DNA from: Hybos culiciformis
Taxonomy: Eukaryota > Arthropoda > Insecta > Diptera > Hybotidae
Assembly (NCBI GenBank): GCA_964007475.1
Contig: OZ023273.1
Span: forward strand, 54,517,834 to 54,581,833
Reading direction: 5' to 3'
Length of the DNA stretch: 64,000 bases
The notes below the pieces were generated by a model, which was not told the origin of the DNA, searched no databases, and worked only from the letters and a program-made list of their open reading frames with translations. Both the position numbers and the translations under genes were made by a program. Below, piece after piece: positions 11,941 to 25,074 of this stretch (its first letter is position 1; each line of letters begins with the position of its first letter).

Positions 11941-14584
11941 ATTGTGATCGATATATTTATGTAATTGGAGAAAGTAGGAATATACAAACTATAAACTATT
12001 ATGCAGAATGCGAAATGTTTAAAAACCTACATTGCTTAACTTGGTTTTGAAACATTAATTGTTTACAGACAATAACAACCACAAAATTATTATTAAACGA
12101 GTACAAAATTTCTTTAAAGAACTTCTCGGAATTTGAAGGTTTTTTTAAAAGTTTTGCCTTGTTTCATTATGCCTTTGAAATTAATTAATTAATTAATGTA
12201 TTTCGAAGAAATTACTTTTTTGTAATATAATACTAAGATTATATTATGTTATAGCAGTGAATATAAAATAGTTTTGAAATAATTGTAATATTATTTATTA
12301 TACTCGATTTGAATATGACTAACAAAAACTACCGATTCTGTTGCTAACTGTTTGTAAACTATAAATTTAAATCTCTTTTATTCTTTAACAAAATTATCTC
12401 TCATAATAATAATGATTAATGACCAATTAATTTAGTAATAAAAGAAAATAAATTATGATATCATACGTAAATTAAAAATAATATTTGTATGTATTTACTT
12501 AATCTGTAAAGAAGCGCTGTTAAACAGATATTTAAATGTATTGTAATTTCAAGACGTATAGCGAATGCAATTAATAGTAGCAGAGATGATAAAACATGCC
12601 GCATAAGATACAGAAAATTATTTTGAATTTTGTATGGAAAAGTACTGGTAGGTACGTACATTTCATTTTGGGTAAAGTATACCATTTACCAACCGTTTAT
12701 TGGTTTATTGGATATTAAAAATATTTTTTAAATAAAAATGTATAAAGCAACAACATGTTTGATAAATATTTGACAATTTGTGAACATTTATATAAAAAAT
12801 CAAAAATTTTAGTATCCAGTATCCAATGCGACATCTAATAGTTTGTCATCTCTGATATTATAGAATAGTTATTTCATTCATGAAAATTTCTAGCAATTCT
12901 CGATGTATGTTGTGTAGTTTTTATGTGTCATTATCATAAATTTGAGTTCTACAATCACACATTAGAGATAATCTAAATTTTTTTTGAGGAAATAAAAGTA
13001 GATCCCTTTTATAAGTATTTAACTCAGTATAACGTTCGTTTTCAACCATTTAAACATTATTTCAAAATGTGTATGTTCTTTTGTTTAATATATAAATCTT
13101 TTTTACAATCTTAAAATGAGAGTGTGGTTGATAAATTTCAAACAATAAATTATTCTAAGTTAAAGTCATTTATTATGTCATAGGGTTTTAATATTTAGTT
13201 TTTCCTATGTATAATAAATTATTATTTAAAATATACAGCATTTTTAGAAATTGCATTGGGGCTGGAATCTCAAAACTTTAATACTTGCAATCAATAAAAG
13301 TTGATTTCGCGGTAAACCAAAATTTTAAATATTATTATTATGTGGTGTTTTAATAGCTTTAGTCTTTAACTATAACTAAAGAGACAAAGAAGTTGAATTA
13401 AAAAAAAAGTACAACTACTATAATGAAAATTATTTAAGAAAATAATAAAGTACTCAACTTCAATGTGATTTCAATTCATTTATTTTTTTTAAAGTTTCAT
13501 AATATAATATTGTTTAGACTTTGAACTTAGTATTTATAATATAAATAAATTCGTTATTTAAAATAAATAAAAATAAAAATTTTTTCTTTGAATGTTTAAA
13601 AAATAAGTATGTATCTTAATGTTCGAGTAGCAATGTATTACAGATATTTTTTTTACAACTTTTTTCTTTTGATTTTGTATTATCATTAATTTTGAAAACC
13701 ATGTAATTAAAATGAAAAATGAAATGTCTTGAATTTAAATTGTTTTTTTTTTTTAACAACTTAAAAGGATTTTTTTCCTTCTTAATTTCATATACATACA
13801 TAAGTCGATAAATGTTTTTGAACTTATAAAATCGTAATAGAAATAATGTATAATAATATATAAGTATACATTTTAAAAAATGATAGATTTTTTTTTTTGT
13901 TATTATGATCATTAAGGAAAATTGTTATATTTTCATCTTTGTTCATTCTTAAAAACTTTAAACATATTCGCGTAATGTCTTTAAGTTTAGGTATATAAGA
14001 GTTTATATAAACAACAGAAAAGAAAAATAGGATTATGATGAGAACATAAATAAATAGATTTATTTTGTGCCTGCCGCCTACCATTATATGTGGTTAATCG
14101 TTTATCAGAAAATAAATTGTATTTGCAAAAAAAAAATTTTTTTTTGATTGTCAAATTTTCTTATGTAAGAATAAATATTCGCATGCTGATGTATATACTT
14201 TATTAAGTAAACAACAAATAGTGTTAAAAGTTAATAATATCTAACCGTAACCGATGATGAATGTTTACTTTATTATTATTTTTCCAAATAAACACTAAAG
14301 AAAATGTTGAAAAATGTGTAATAATCTTTTCAGGTATTTTCACGTACCTATATCTAAATTTTAAATGAAAAAGATAAAAAAATTTTTTAATGTCATGATA
14401 GTCATGCCAATAAAAATCATGAAATTGTGAAAATTTTTGATTGTTGAATCAGTTGAGTATGAAAAATTGTATTGTTGAAATTTTCATATTATTTCGTATT
14501 ATAATACTATCATACCATTATGAAATAAATATATATATTATGGTATTTATGTTATTATATTTTTAATGTTGTCTTCTTTTTCAG
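11941..14584. other. AT-rich DNA before gene 1's first visible exon
   Basis: Searched by eye for ERY/ICHP, TM5 and third-loop exons of the receptor; none found. It may be intron of gene 1. Confidence 0.5.
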
Positions 14585-14700
14585 TTGCGGTTGTTATTGC
14601 TTTTTTTCTTTGTTGGGCACCGTTTCATGCACAAAGACTGATTGCGATTTATGGAATTGGTGGTGAAGGGCTGGATCCCAAAACAGTTATGGTTTACAAT
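14585..14700 (+). CDS. Gene 1 exon: TM6 and third extracellular loop
   Basis: A TTTTTCAG acceptor precedes TT GCG; one base from the preceding, unseen exon completes a GTT Val codon, as in the paralogue. It encodes AVVIAFFLCWAPFHAQRL and a loop ending VMVYN, then the donor GTAAGT. The TM6 toggle tryptophan and the proline kink (CWAP) are present. Confidence 0.93.
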
Positions 14701-17429
14701 GTAAGTATGTTTTGGTAATTTAAATAATTTTTTTTCTTAGATATTTTTTTGTGAAATCACCAGGGTAATAACTTTTACAATTTGACGTTCATACTATATG
14801 CTTCAATGGATTTGAATCAAATTTAACTCTGCTATCCAACTAATTAAAAAAGTTCGTAACAATTTATATTCAAAATTTGTATAATGCATACAAAATAAAA
14901 AAATAAAACTTTGAATATAAATTGTTACGAATTTTTTTAATTAGTATGTATCATAACCATAAGTGTATAATTAAAGTATAAAAAATATATACTTTTTTAA
15001 ACTAAAATTTTTCAATTATACAGTTGGATCGGAACTCCCCAGGTCCATTATATTGTTTTAGTTCAATTTAATTTTCAAAAAAAAAAAATTAAAAAATCTT
15101 GAACTTCATTTATAATTTACTTGATTTTACCATAATAATATAATTTGGATAATATTAATTCAAGGAACAAAAAAAAAAAACCCTCTAACCAGGTATTTAC
15201 AAATCTAATCTTATTGTGGATATTAATATATACATAGGTATTAAAGGTAGAAAAAAAAAGTTTATGAAGGGATTTACAAAATCAACTTTTATGATGTTTC
15301 TTAAAATATATATTATAATATACATACAATACACTTCCTTGTATTTATTAAGTACATATATAATTTTCTATGAATAGGGTATACCATTATCCTCGAGTAC
15401 ACATGTAGATACCTTCCCAAAAAATTTCACAGTATATGACACTTCAGTTTTCACTTATTACCATCGTTGTTATTGAGTTTCCTAAAATTATATAAATTCT
15501 GTAAATTATATAAATGAATGAATATGTAGTATGAATGAATATGTAGTATGAGAAATTGAAATAATATATAAAGTAAATCTTTAAAATTGTTTTAAAGCAA
15601 GTTCAATAAAATGTTTTTTTAGATGTACAAAATATAAAAATATTGAAATAGAAGATGAAATTAATTATGGGAACCACTAATTATGATAATTTTATATGTT
15701 TTTTTATCGTCTGCCATCTAACCTTATTGTGAATAAAGACCACCAAAATTAAGTCTAAACTTGGTGTCCATTTTTAAAGAAATAAAACAAAAAATAATAT
15801 TTTTATAGTTCTATATTTTAAAATAATACACACTTTAAAATTTATCACTCAGAACTGAACAATTTACAAAAATTAAAGTTAAAATACAATTTTATAGGAA
15901 ATGGTAGGCCTTTAAAAAGAACATAAATCTTATTTTAATGTTAAACACAATTTTGGAACATTATTTTTTAAAATTTTTTTCAGGTGATGACTTATATTTC
16001 TGGTGTACTATATTATTTATCCACATGTATAAATCCTCTGTTATACAACATCATAAGCAAAAAGTTCAGGGGAGCGTTTAAGGTGATTTAAATAAATTGT
16101 GTAGTTTATTTTATTAAATAAATCAACTACATAGATACATAATATATACAAATAATAAAATAATATTTATTTTTAAGAAACTCATTTAATATTTACTTGG
16201 TAATAAAATTAAAAAAAAAAAAATTGCATACTTTCTACAAAAAGAAAATTTATTAAAACAAAAGTTCATTATACGCCTATGATAGAAGAAATTAATCCAA
16301 ACAAAAATTTTATAAGAGGGAGAGAAAAAAAATTTGACCTTCTTGAACACTGAAAATTCATTAATTTTATTTTATGACACTAATAAGATGATAAATAAAT
16401 TTCTATCATTATTATTTTGTACATAAGAAAGAAAAAAAAAAGACTAAACCTTTATTTAGCATAACCAGAAGGGTGATGGTAACTTTATCCTCCTTTAATC
16501 TCATTAAAATATTTAATTTTATTTATTATTTTGTTATCAACATTATAGAAATTTTCTCTTTGAAAAAACAAAACAAAATTCTAACCATCGTTCATTATCC
16601 TCATTGTCCTCATTTGTCATATTCGGTTAAAATTAATAAAAAAAAAAAAAATATTCTGTTTTATGTAAATTTGATGGGTAATATAATATCATATATTTAC
16701 TAAACACATATACAGTATATAGAGAATAGTGTAAACTGAAATTTCACTTTTAAAATTGATTATTATAAATTTATCAAATAAAATTTTAATGAAAATTCTA
16801 TATACTGTATTCTTTAATTTTAGTCAATTTTATTTCGACGGAAGAATACTTTTAATACATATTCTAAAAGTAGTCATCCCAGTTTAAAGCAGAAGAATAC
16901 ATTATCAACTCGTGCGTTCGATGATGAATGTGAAATGCAATCAAAGAATCATGTTGGATTACAGGTATTAATTAAAATTAGGGATTAGCTAAATAGTAGT
17001 AGTATCTATACATACTATAATTTAGAACTTTTAACTGTTAAATTGATAAGTTCAAATTGTAGAATCTTAGATGTATACTGTACAATATACAATTTATATG
17101 TGTATAATATTGTAGTTAGATGCTAGATCAAAATCATTTACTTTAATTATACAGATGGACAAGTGCAGTAACATGAGCGTTTAAATCTAGCAAAATAAAA
17201 TGGAAAATTAAAAACATATTTGTACATAATTTTGATTTTAATTTATTTTCAAAAACTATTTGATGTCCTTTATGTACTGTTAGTATAATAAAAACAAAAT
17301 GTTTTTCCAGATGTTTTATTAAATTTATTGATTTTTAAATATTTTTAACATTTTTGTTTTAAGGCTGTTTTGAATGAAAAACGAGTTATTTCAAGAACTT
17401 TAACGAGTGAAGATATTTCTATTCAATGA
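14585..17429 (+). CDS. Pyrokinin/PBAN-type neuropeptide GPCR, 3' part (TM6 to C-terminus)
   Basis: Four joined exons (14585-14700, 15984-16082, 16824-16964, 17364-17429) encode the last third of a class A peptide GPCR. Exon one gives TM6 with the FFLCWAP signature followed by FHAQRL. Exon two gives TM7 with SGVLYYLSTCINPLLYNI, containing NPxxY, then the KKFRGAFK start of the cytoplasmic tail. Exons three and four give a 69-residue basic, Ser/Thr-rich tail ending at TGA. All junctions are GT-AG and the frame stays open: the first exon needs one base from upstream, the later joins are phase 0. The TM6/TM7 wording is that of the insect pyrokinin/PBAN/neuromedin-U receptor family, which binds C-terminally amidated peptides at the plasma membrane. 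Exons for TM1-TM5 were not recognised upstream, so the gene is partial here. Unlike the paralogue at 39453-57072, an intron separates TM6 from TM7. The subtype cannot be assigned from this part. Confidence 0.9.
14839..14945 (+). repeat. Near-perfect 36-bp hairpin inside the TM6-TM7 intron of gene 1
   Basis: Bases 14839-14874 are the reverse complement of 14910-14945 with one mismatch, which would be a G-U pair in RNA. The loop is 35 nt. The stem begins ACTAATTAAAAAAGTTCG. It lies on the transcribed strand of the intron 14701-15983. It could be a small MITE or a source of hairpin RNA; nothing else identifies it. Confidence 0.7.
15984..16082 (+). CDS. Gene 1 exon: TM7 and helix 8 start
   Basis: A TTTTTTTCAG acceptor is followed by 33 codons in phase 0 and the donor GTGATT. 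It contains TM7 with NPLLY (NPxxY) and KKFRGAFK at the membrane-tail junction, nearly the same as the paralogue's FKFREAFK. Confidence 0.93.
16824..16964 (+). CDS. Gene 1 exon: cytoplasmic tail, first part
   Basis: The acceptor TTTTAG and donor GTATTA enclose 47 codons in phase 0. The product starts SILFRRKNTF and is rich in Ser, Lys and Asn, as expected for a phosphorylatable receptor tail. It has no recognisable domain. Confidence 0.75.
17364..17429 (+). CDS. Gene 1 exon: last coding exon
   Basis: The acceptor TTTTAAG is followed by 21 sense codons (AVLNEKRVISRT...EDISIQ) and TGA. The reading frame stays open for 18 more codons after this TGA (17430-17483) before TAA; see findings. Confidence 0.7.
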   Translation, partial: AVLNEKRVISRTLTSEDISIQ

Positions 17430-17486
17430 CAAGAAAGTGGATATCGTCAACGTCGAAATCAACATTGGGTTTATTCCGAGGTTTAA

Positions 17487-19896
17487 AAAACAAATATGAG
17501 TTTTGTGAACAAATATATTATAGTTAGCATTATGTAATGTAAAATGTGTTATTATTGTTTTTTACATATTTTGAATATTGTGATAAAAAATTATGTTGTT
17601 CATATACTACATAATATATGTATTAACTTGGTTACTTCAATAAAAATGTTAAATTTTAAAATTAAATGTAGGTAGATCAGATACCTACGAAAATTATTTA
17701 AGGAGAAAAACAAAAATATTTTTATTTAATTTTCTATAAAATTATTAAATTGACATTGTTACTTAAATGCTGCAAATGTTGAATTATGCAATTAAATTTA
17801 ACAAAATTAAATGTAGGTATCAGAATTGTTTAAAAAAAAAAACAATTGTTTTGTAATAATTTTATTTCAATTGATTAGATTATTGTTTCTCGGTAAAATA
17901 AACACTTTTTGTTCACTGAACAAGAACAACTAAAAATATTTAGCATCGAATTGAAAAACAATGAAATTATTCAGATTTACAAAAAAATAAAATAAATAAA
18001 GAGCTTTATTTGTAGACAAAACTAAAATGTTCATATTAAATTCATGTTGTAAAATTCGGCATGCAAAATTATTGTGTCGTTCTAGAATAAATAAATAAAT
18101 AAACAGAAACGATCTTAGTTTAGAATAGGAACTTCGAGACGAACTACAGAAAAGAAGAACTTTATTTCTTCGTTCAGTAGATATAACTTCTAGAACAGAG
18201 TTGATTTGTTTTTAAAACAAAAAATGTGCAATTGTGCATTTTATACTTATCGAATCATAAGACGATAAGACTCTACTCAATTTCTATTTCAGAAATTGCT
18301 TTATATGCTTTACTTAAAGGTAAGTTCAACTTACTATCGTCTATGTGTACCTATGTATTTTGATAATATTATATTCATAGAAACATCTTTTTATATAGTT
18401 CAACATCTAGCTCATTTCCTTAATTTTGAGCACTGACGACATTGTAATTTTGTATCGACGAAATATATATATTTTTTTCAAATTGTGATAAAGACAAAAC
18501 ATTATGGAAAACGTTATAAATATTATAATGTCCAGTTTTCTACATTTAAATTCATTTTCCAAATAATGTTTTTAAATAAAATTAATCAAAATATATTTAT
18601 AATACGAATATTAGAATTATTTAAAAATAAAAAAGAAAATTACATTAGGAAAATTTAAAGTTTTGCATTCACTTAATTTTGTTTACAGAAAAGGAAAATA
18701 ACAAATATGTATGTCAATTATTCATCAGTATTCAAATTCAGCAAAAATTATGTAAATAGTGAAATAAATAAAACTATTATAAATAATCTACAAGGTGAAT
18801 AACTAATATTTTCTAATTAATTTAATTGATATTATCTTAATGTTTTATGTATTATACATATGTAGCTTAATATTATTAATGTAAATAACATAGAAGATGT
18901 GGAAATGCAGTATCTGGGTAGGTATCTGGAGGTTAGATATAAAGAGAACTGTGTGCCAAAAATTGATAACTAATTAGATTAAATGCACCATTGCATTGAT
19001 TCGTAATCATATTTTATAAGTGGTTACATAAGATCTTAAATAAACTATATATGTACATTATGTACCGATAAAATTTTTATTGCAATTTTATAATATATTA
19101 CGCTAAAAAATATTTTGGTGGCAAAATCTATAATAGTATAATTTCTTCATATCCCTTGCTGTAGGTTAAGTCGAACTATAGTTCGTCTGCTTAGAATGAA
19201 ACAACGTATGATATTTATACGTCATTATTAGATAATAGCACCATTCGATTCCTCGTACTTGATTTTATAAGTACAACAATTTTCCAATAATCTTAATGTT
19301 GATTAAAATGTGTTTTTTAGATGAAAATTCAAATATTGTAAAATTCACTTTTGCTAAATTAAAAAAAAGAAACAGTGTAAAATATGTTTACGTCTTTCTA
19401 CTTTTTAACATTAAACTTTGATGAAAATTAAAACGACTTATAAATTTGTACATCATTTTGCAAAAAAAACTTTCTATAAAATTTTTTATTTTTCAAAAAA
19501 AAAAATGAAACGCTGTATACCACTTTTACATTATTTCTTTCAATACCATTCCATGAGTCAAAATAGTATTAAAGAACTTAAGAACACAAAACGTTGTTTT
19601 AAACATCAACAAACAAGAATTTTATTAATAAACAAGAAAGTAAAATGCTGTATAAAGAGTATACGTTACTTGATATTGTTGCATACGTTGTTTTAATTTT
19701 CAAATCTTTAAACTCAAATTACTCGAAACTATATATTTTTCATTATACATACACTGTTGCATTTCTCAGCAGACGAGTTCGTTTACTTAAAAAAATTTAA
19801 TACCTACATTCTTCACATCTTCTTTATCTTCTCTGTAATCGAGTTCCAAAGCTGCTAATTTTTCTCTTTCTTTGAAATCTGAAGTTTAAATGAAGT
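17487..19896. other. Intergenic AT-rich DNA
   Basis: Contains gene 1's presumed 3' UTR at its start. No further gene recognised. Confidence 0.5.
17639..17644 (+). terminator. Candidate polyadenylation signal of gene 1
   Basis: The first AATAAA after the stop codon, about 210 bases downstream of the TGA at 17427. AATAAA is common by chance in DNA this AT-rich, so only position supports it. Confidence 0.35.
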
Positions 19897-20846
19897 TTAA
19901 TGCGTTGGGGATCGTTATGTTGTATTTAGTGCTATAGAATTTAGATCACTAAATGGAGTATTATATGCGTCAATACACATGCAATCATTTTGATGCATCT
20001 GCGCAAGGGTCGGCAACATACGGCCCGCGGGCCAGATACGGCCCATTCGGTGTTCTTTTTTGGCCCTCCAAGTTTTTTATTGCCGCCTTGTTATTCGGCC
20101 TGATTTATTCTTCTAGGCCTTTTTATAATTTTTTAACTTTTTTACAGCAAAAAAAATTAAAACTATCAAAAATTCCATTCAGAACCTCATATTTATATAA
20201 TTCAGCTTTTAAAAAAATTCTATTACTACAACTTTTTGCATTATTCAATAAATATTGTTTTCTGCTAAATATTGATCGCCAAATAATCTGAAGGGCTGCT
20301 ATTCTTGTAGCATTACGAATTGTAAATTTAGTAAATGAAAGAATTAATCCCACAAAAAAATTGAAAAATCTGCATCTGGCCCAGTTGATGAAAGTCTTGC
20401 CGACGCTTGCATCTGCGTAAATAATGAAAAAAATTAGATGCATCAGCGTATATAATGAAAAAATTTAGATGCATCAGCGTAGATAATGAAATCATTTAGA
20501 TGTTTCGTATTGAATATTACGTAATACCTAAACAAACATAATATTTCTCACAATATTTCAATACAGCCAAATACAAAAAAAAAATGAGAAAAAATTAATA
20601 GAAAAAATATTCTCTCTTTGCAACTACCTCTCCCCTACGCATTAAAACAGTATATTGGATATGTAAACAGAATTTGTTATACAACTCGTTCTGTATTTAC
20701 ACAAAAATACATTGACACTTGTCAATTTATATAAGTATATATATAAGTATATATATATAAGTATTGACTCGTGTCAATGTATTTTTGTGTATACAGAACT
20801 CTTAATTAATAACAAATTTAGTTTACATATACAATAATCTACTATT
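19897..20846 (+). repeat. Dispersed palindrome-ended repeat family, copy B (hAT MITE inside)
   Basis: Starts TTAATGCGTTGGGGATCG and ends at CTACTATTA. It contains three ~31-bp units with GATGCATCAGCGTA and an internal inverted copy of its own start (CCCCTACGCATTAAAA near 20632). The right end is a long imperfect palindrome (about 20660-20835) centred near 20745. Interrupted at 20004-20409. Confidence 0.8.
20004..20409. mobile_element. hAT-type MITE, 406 bp, nested in a dispersed repeat
   Basis: The perfect 8-bp duplication CATCTGCG flanks it (19996-20003 and 20410-20417). The termini CAAGGGTCGGCAA and TTGCCGACGCTTG are inverted with one mismatch. The start continues with ACGGCCCGCGGGCC, typical of hAT MITEs. 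The related copy at 28926-29430 lacks this insert and shows the empty site (CATCTGCG followed by TAAATAATG). Confidence 0.9.
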
Positions 20847-23800
20847 AAATAGTTCGTCGTTAGATGGATTAAAATATTTTCTGCACTATATTGAGCTCTT
20901 TTTCGATACAATTTTATTTGTGTATTATTATTATTTAATTACGTTGGTTGAAAAAGCGGTGCCCTGATAGAATGCCATAGGACTTAATATCATAATGGCT
21001 TTAACTCTTTTTCAAAGTCATAATCTCGAGAATTTCGCGTATAGCCTTGAGTTCCATTATAAAAGACATAAAGGCGGTATATCCTTTTCAAAAATACAAT
21101 TATTTAAAAATGAAATACCTGTGAGATGGATAATTTTTTTTCTTATTTCTAAAAAATCTTTTTCGTAAGATAGGAGTAAATCACTGGTGAAAAGTAAACC
21201 GCGTATATCAACGAACTATTCAGTTCATAATGGTTTTAATTTCTATAATAATAAATGTAAAATGTAACTGGTCATAACAAGGAAAAATAGCTGCACTTTT
21301 ACTTTTTAATAAATCTGTTTTGTTGCATGTGTTTAACTTTTAGTACGCCAACAGTGTTACTATATTAAAGTTTTTAAAAACTAATTTACTAAATGAACGT
21401 ATGTTATATGTATCTACGATTTCGTTCCATATATCTGCATAATCATTGCAAAGTCAAATGATATTTACATAATTATATAATTATAGATTATAGTAGAAAA
21501 AAAAGAGAAAATCAAAAACCGTCCAACTGTTTAAATCACAAAGCACATATCCAGCTTTGTTTATCACGGTATAAATTATACAAAGGCAATTTATTTTGAA
21601 CAGATTGAGAAAAATGTACGCGCGTAATAATTATTAGTCTATTGAAATATTTAAATCGATTACGCAATATTGATGCAATTTGAATAGAAACCATATATTA
21701 ATATAGTATAGGTAGGAATTTTTTTTATTTTTAACTAATATTTAAATTTAAACCAACGTTTTTCGTTCAAATCCATAACGTTATTGAAAACTTTTAAAAA
21801 ATGTAATAATATTCGAAAATCTTGCAGTAATATCTGCACAAGTTTATTTCATTTTTAAAATTTCGAAAGCTTTTCATAAAAAGATATAGAATAGATAAAA
21901 TTTTCATAAAATAAAATGTTTACGGGTATACGTTATATATTTTTGTACTTGATGTGGTTATTAGATTAAAAACGAAATTTCAGTTTCAAATATAATTCTT
22001 CTCTTTCCGATTTAGAATTTTACAATAAATTTGTAATAAAATTAATATCTACATTAATTTCAATAATGTTGCATCATATTCTCTTTCTGGGTTTTGGTTT
22101 CCAGTTAATTATTTATGATTCCAAAATGTATATGTTAAAGTAAACGAAATAATAAACTTCGATTATTATCAATATAATCTAATTGAAGAATTTCAGTTAC
22201 CTGTACTTAACTTAATAGTGGATGTTACTGTTACTATACTACAGTTAATTCATTATCTGAGCATCTGAATAACATATACCTAGTTTACATGATAGTCCAA
22301 CCGTGGTTGAGTCGAAATGTGGTTGAAAAGAGGTCAAGTGTTTACATGATGTAGTCGAAAAGCATGTGGTTGAAATGTGGTTGAATTGAGTTTGAAAACA
22401 ATAACAAAAAAAAAAAAAAACAAACATCTGTTGCTTATTTTTAACCGGGTTAACCGTTTACATGGATAGAGTTAACTTAACCGAGCGAATTTCTTTGGTT
22501 GAGTCAGGTTAACCCAGGTTAACTCTACCACCGTTTACATGTAGTTGAACCGTAGTTGAACCCTGTTTCAACTCTCCATGTAAACTAGGTAATAGTAAAC
22601 GAAGCTCTTTATATGAAGTAATATTGTATTTTTTTTGAATAACACATAAATAATGTAACATGTAGGAGAACTACAGTTTCTTGTATTCTGCAATGCAATA
22701 CAAATATTTTTTTCAAAATATATATTAAAATTTCTTTATCGAACATTGTTAATGTACATAACAAATTTAAAATCCTAAATTAACTTTTTTTTGTTTATTT
22801 AAAAAGGATATTAAAGGATTTTTTATAAAGGATATAAGATCTTTTTATGCTGCATAATATAACAAAGACAAAACAGTTCTGTTAGGAATTTTTTTTTTAA
22901 TTTTATACTTCATAAATTAAAATTTTGAATTAAAAAAAAAAATAACTTGTTAATTTACTACATTTTATATACTAAATTCACTGAAATTGAAAACAGAGAC
23001 ACCTGTCGAAGCTATATTTTCAGTTTATCTCTTGCTACTTTTTACGTATATAAGTCAAATCGAACTAACGGATGACTTAGCTGTTTGTCATAGCAAGGCA
23101 AAATATTCTTCCTTTTACTTTAATACATATATGTTCATATGATTAACAGTAAAGTTTTTGAAAAAACAAAATATTGTAATTTTGTAAATCAAAGTTTATT
23201 GACATTATGTTGAATATTAAATCTAATTTTTTTAGTTTCTTTGTATTAATTTGGTATATTAGTATTTGGTTGAGTGCCCCTAAGTTAAAGAAGTGAAAAT
23301 ATACCCACTTTCAGTCATTCAATCGAGATGAAATTTTACACATCGACTCGAATTTATACTATAATATAACAAAATTTTTTTTTAATAGATATTTTTTTTG
23401 TTTTATTTTAAATGGATTATTATAAATTTGTACGGGTTAACTTAAAATCTAAAATATTTAAATCTATAATTAGTACAACCTCTGATGACTTAACAATAGT
23501 ATGTTCTTTCATTGATCTGTAAATTAGAAAATTGTAAGTCATATTATATAATAATTATTCAATGTCATTGTTATTAAGTATTTGAAAGAAAAAAAATATT
23601 GTTTTGAAAATTTTGATTCCATTGTTTTTTAAACGAAAATACAATGAAAATAAAAAAAATTGTTTTTCCTAGAAAGTCTGTGAAAATTATTTTCTTTTTT
23701 AATTCCAAACAAAGCACTAACTTCACTGAGCTTGAATAATTTTGGGTAATATAATATATAATAATTATTATTAATTATAAAACATTTATTTTTATTTGTA

Positions 23801-25074
23801 AGAAAAAAGTGTTAATGAAATTTATGCCCGGAAAAATAAATTAAAATTTGTTTTTTGTGTTATGACTATTTTAAACAAAAAATTGTATAGATGCGATTAA
23901 AAAATGGTTAAATTTTTTTTTCCGGAATTGATGAAATGTAATAATTGGGCAATTTTTTTGTGAAATACGTCAAAAAATTTTAATTATTATAAATGATAGA
24001 TGATTGTAGAAATTGAATCCACAGTTATAAAATAATCATTGGTGTAATGTGATAAAATTATTCACATCACATAGTAATAATTTATTTATTTTTTTTCGAC
24101 GAATTCTTACTAAATCTTCAAACTTAATTATATAATTTCTTAACTTGTAAATTCTGAAAAATATATACGAGCTTTTCTTAAATATTCTATCTTCTATTTA
24201 TCTATCTTTGAAAATATATCTCACCAGAACATTTTCAAATTAAATAATTAAGATGTATTATATTTATATAAGTTTTCTATAGAAAGAAAGAAAAAATAAA
24301 ACTTCCGGAATCTCTACATTATTATATAATAATTAGAACAGAGTGTATTATAATGACATGCTAACAATATACTATACATTATACCTCATAATACCATCAT
24401 AAATTAATTTAACTTTTGTTTTGAGGAAATTATTGTTTTACGATTCTTGCTGAATAAAAATTTCTTAATTAAAACAAGCATAACGAAAATTCATTCCATA
24501 TATTTAAAATAAATACATTATGTATATTTTCATAAAAAAAACTTTATTCTTGATGTTATTGAAATCATGACGTTACAATGTATATATTTTAAGGCCAACA
24601 AAAATAATAAGATCTAAGAAAAATTGTTTTTAGTTAAAACCTTGAACTCTATATAAAATTATAATGGAAAATAAAAAATGAATACATTAATACACTTACA
24701 TGGATAAAATATAATATGTTATGTATCATAAAATGCATAAAAAAATTTTGTCATATTTATTTAACATTTATAACATAAGAAAATATCAAAAAAAAAAGAA
24801 CAATAAGTTTAAAGAAGAATGCAATTGATATTATGACTTTAGCTAAATTTTAAATATTTATTTTTCTATTTCTACTTATTCTTTGAAGAACATAAAAACA
24901 ATGTGTGTACCTATCTATATATTATTATATTTATATATTTAAAATAAATATTTACGAACATGAATTATTATGTGTACAAAGTATGTATGTATGTATGTAT
25001 ATGTATATTAAAGAAATGTTGTTCATTTTCATTTTATAGAGTGTATAAAATATAAAATATACATTATGATATTT
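20847..25074. other. Intergenic AT-rich DNA around a MITE
   Basis: Apart from the MITE at 22279-22589 nothing is recognised. Confidence 0.5.
22279..22589. mobile_element. TA-flanked MITE, 311 bp
   Basis: Perfect terminal inverted repeats CCTAGTTTACATG and CATGTAAACTAGG with TA on both outer sides. The core GTTTACATG recurs inside at 22340, 22456 and 22533, and the body is built of GGTTGA/GGTTAACC-like motifs. Superfamily not assigned. Confidence 0.85.

Noticed and set aside
20123..20443. 106-codon - frame and 112-codon + frame over the hAT MITE
   Set aside because: They run across the target duplication into the host repeat and show no transposase motif.
24982..25006. Short ATGT repeat
   Set aside because: Ordinary microsatellite, a few units only.
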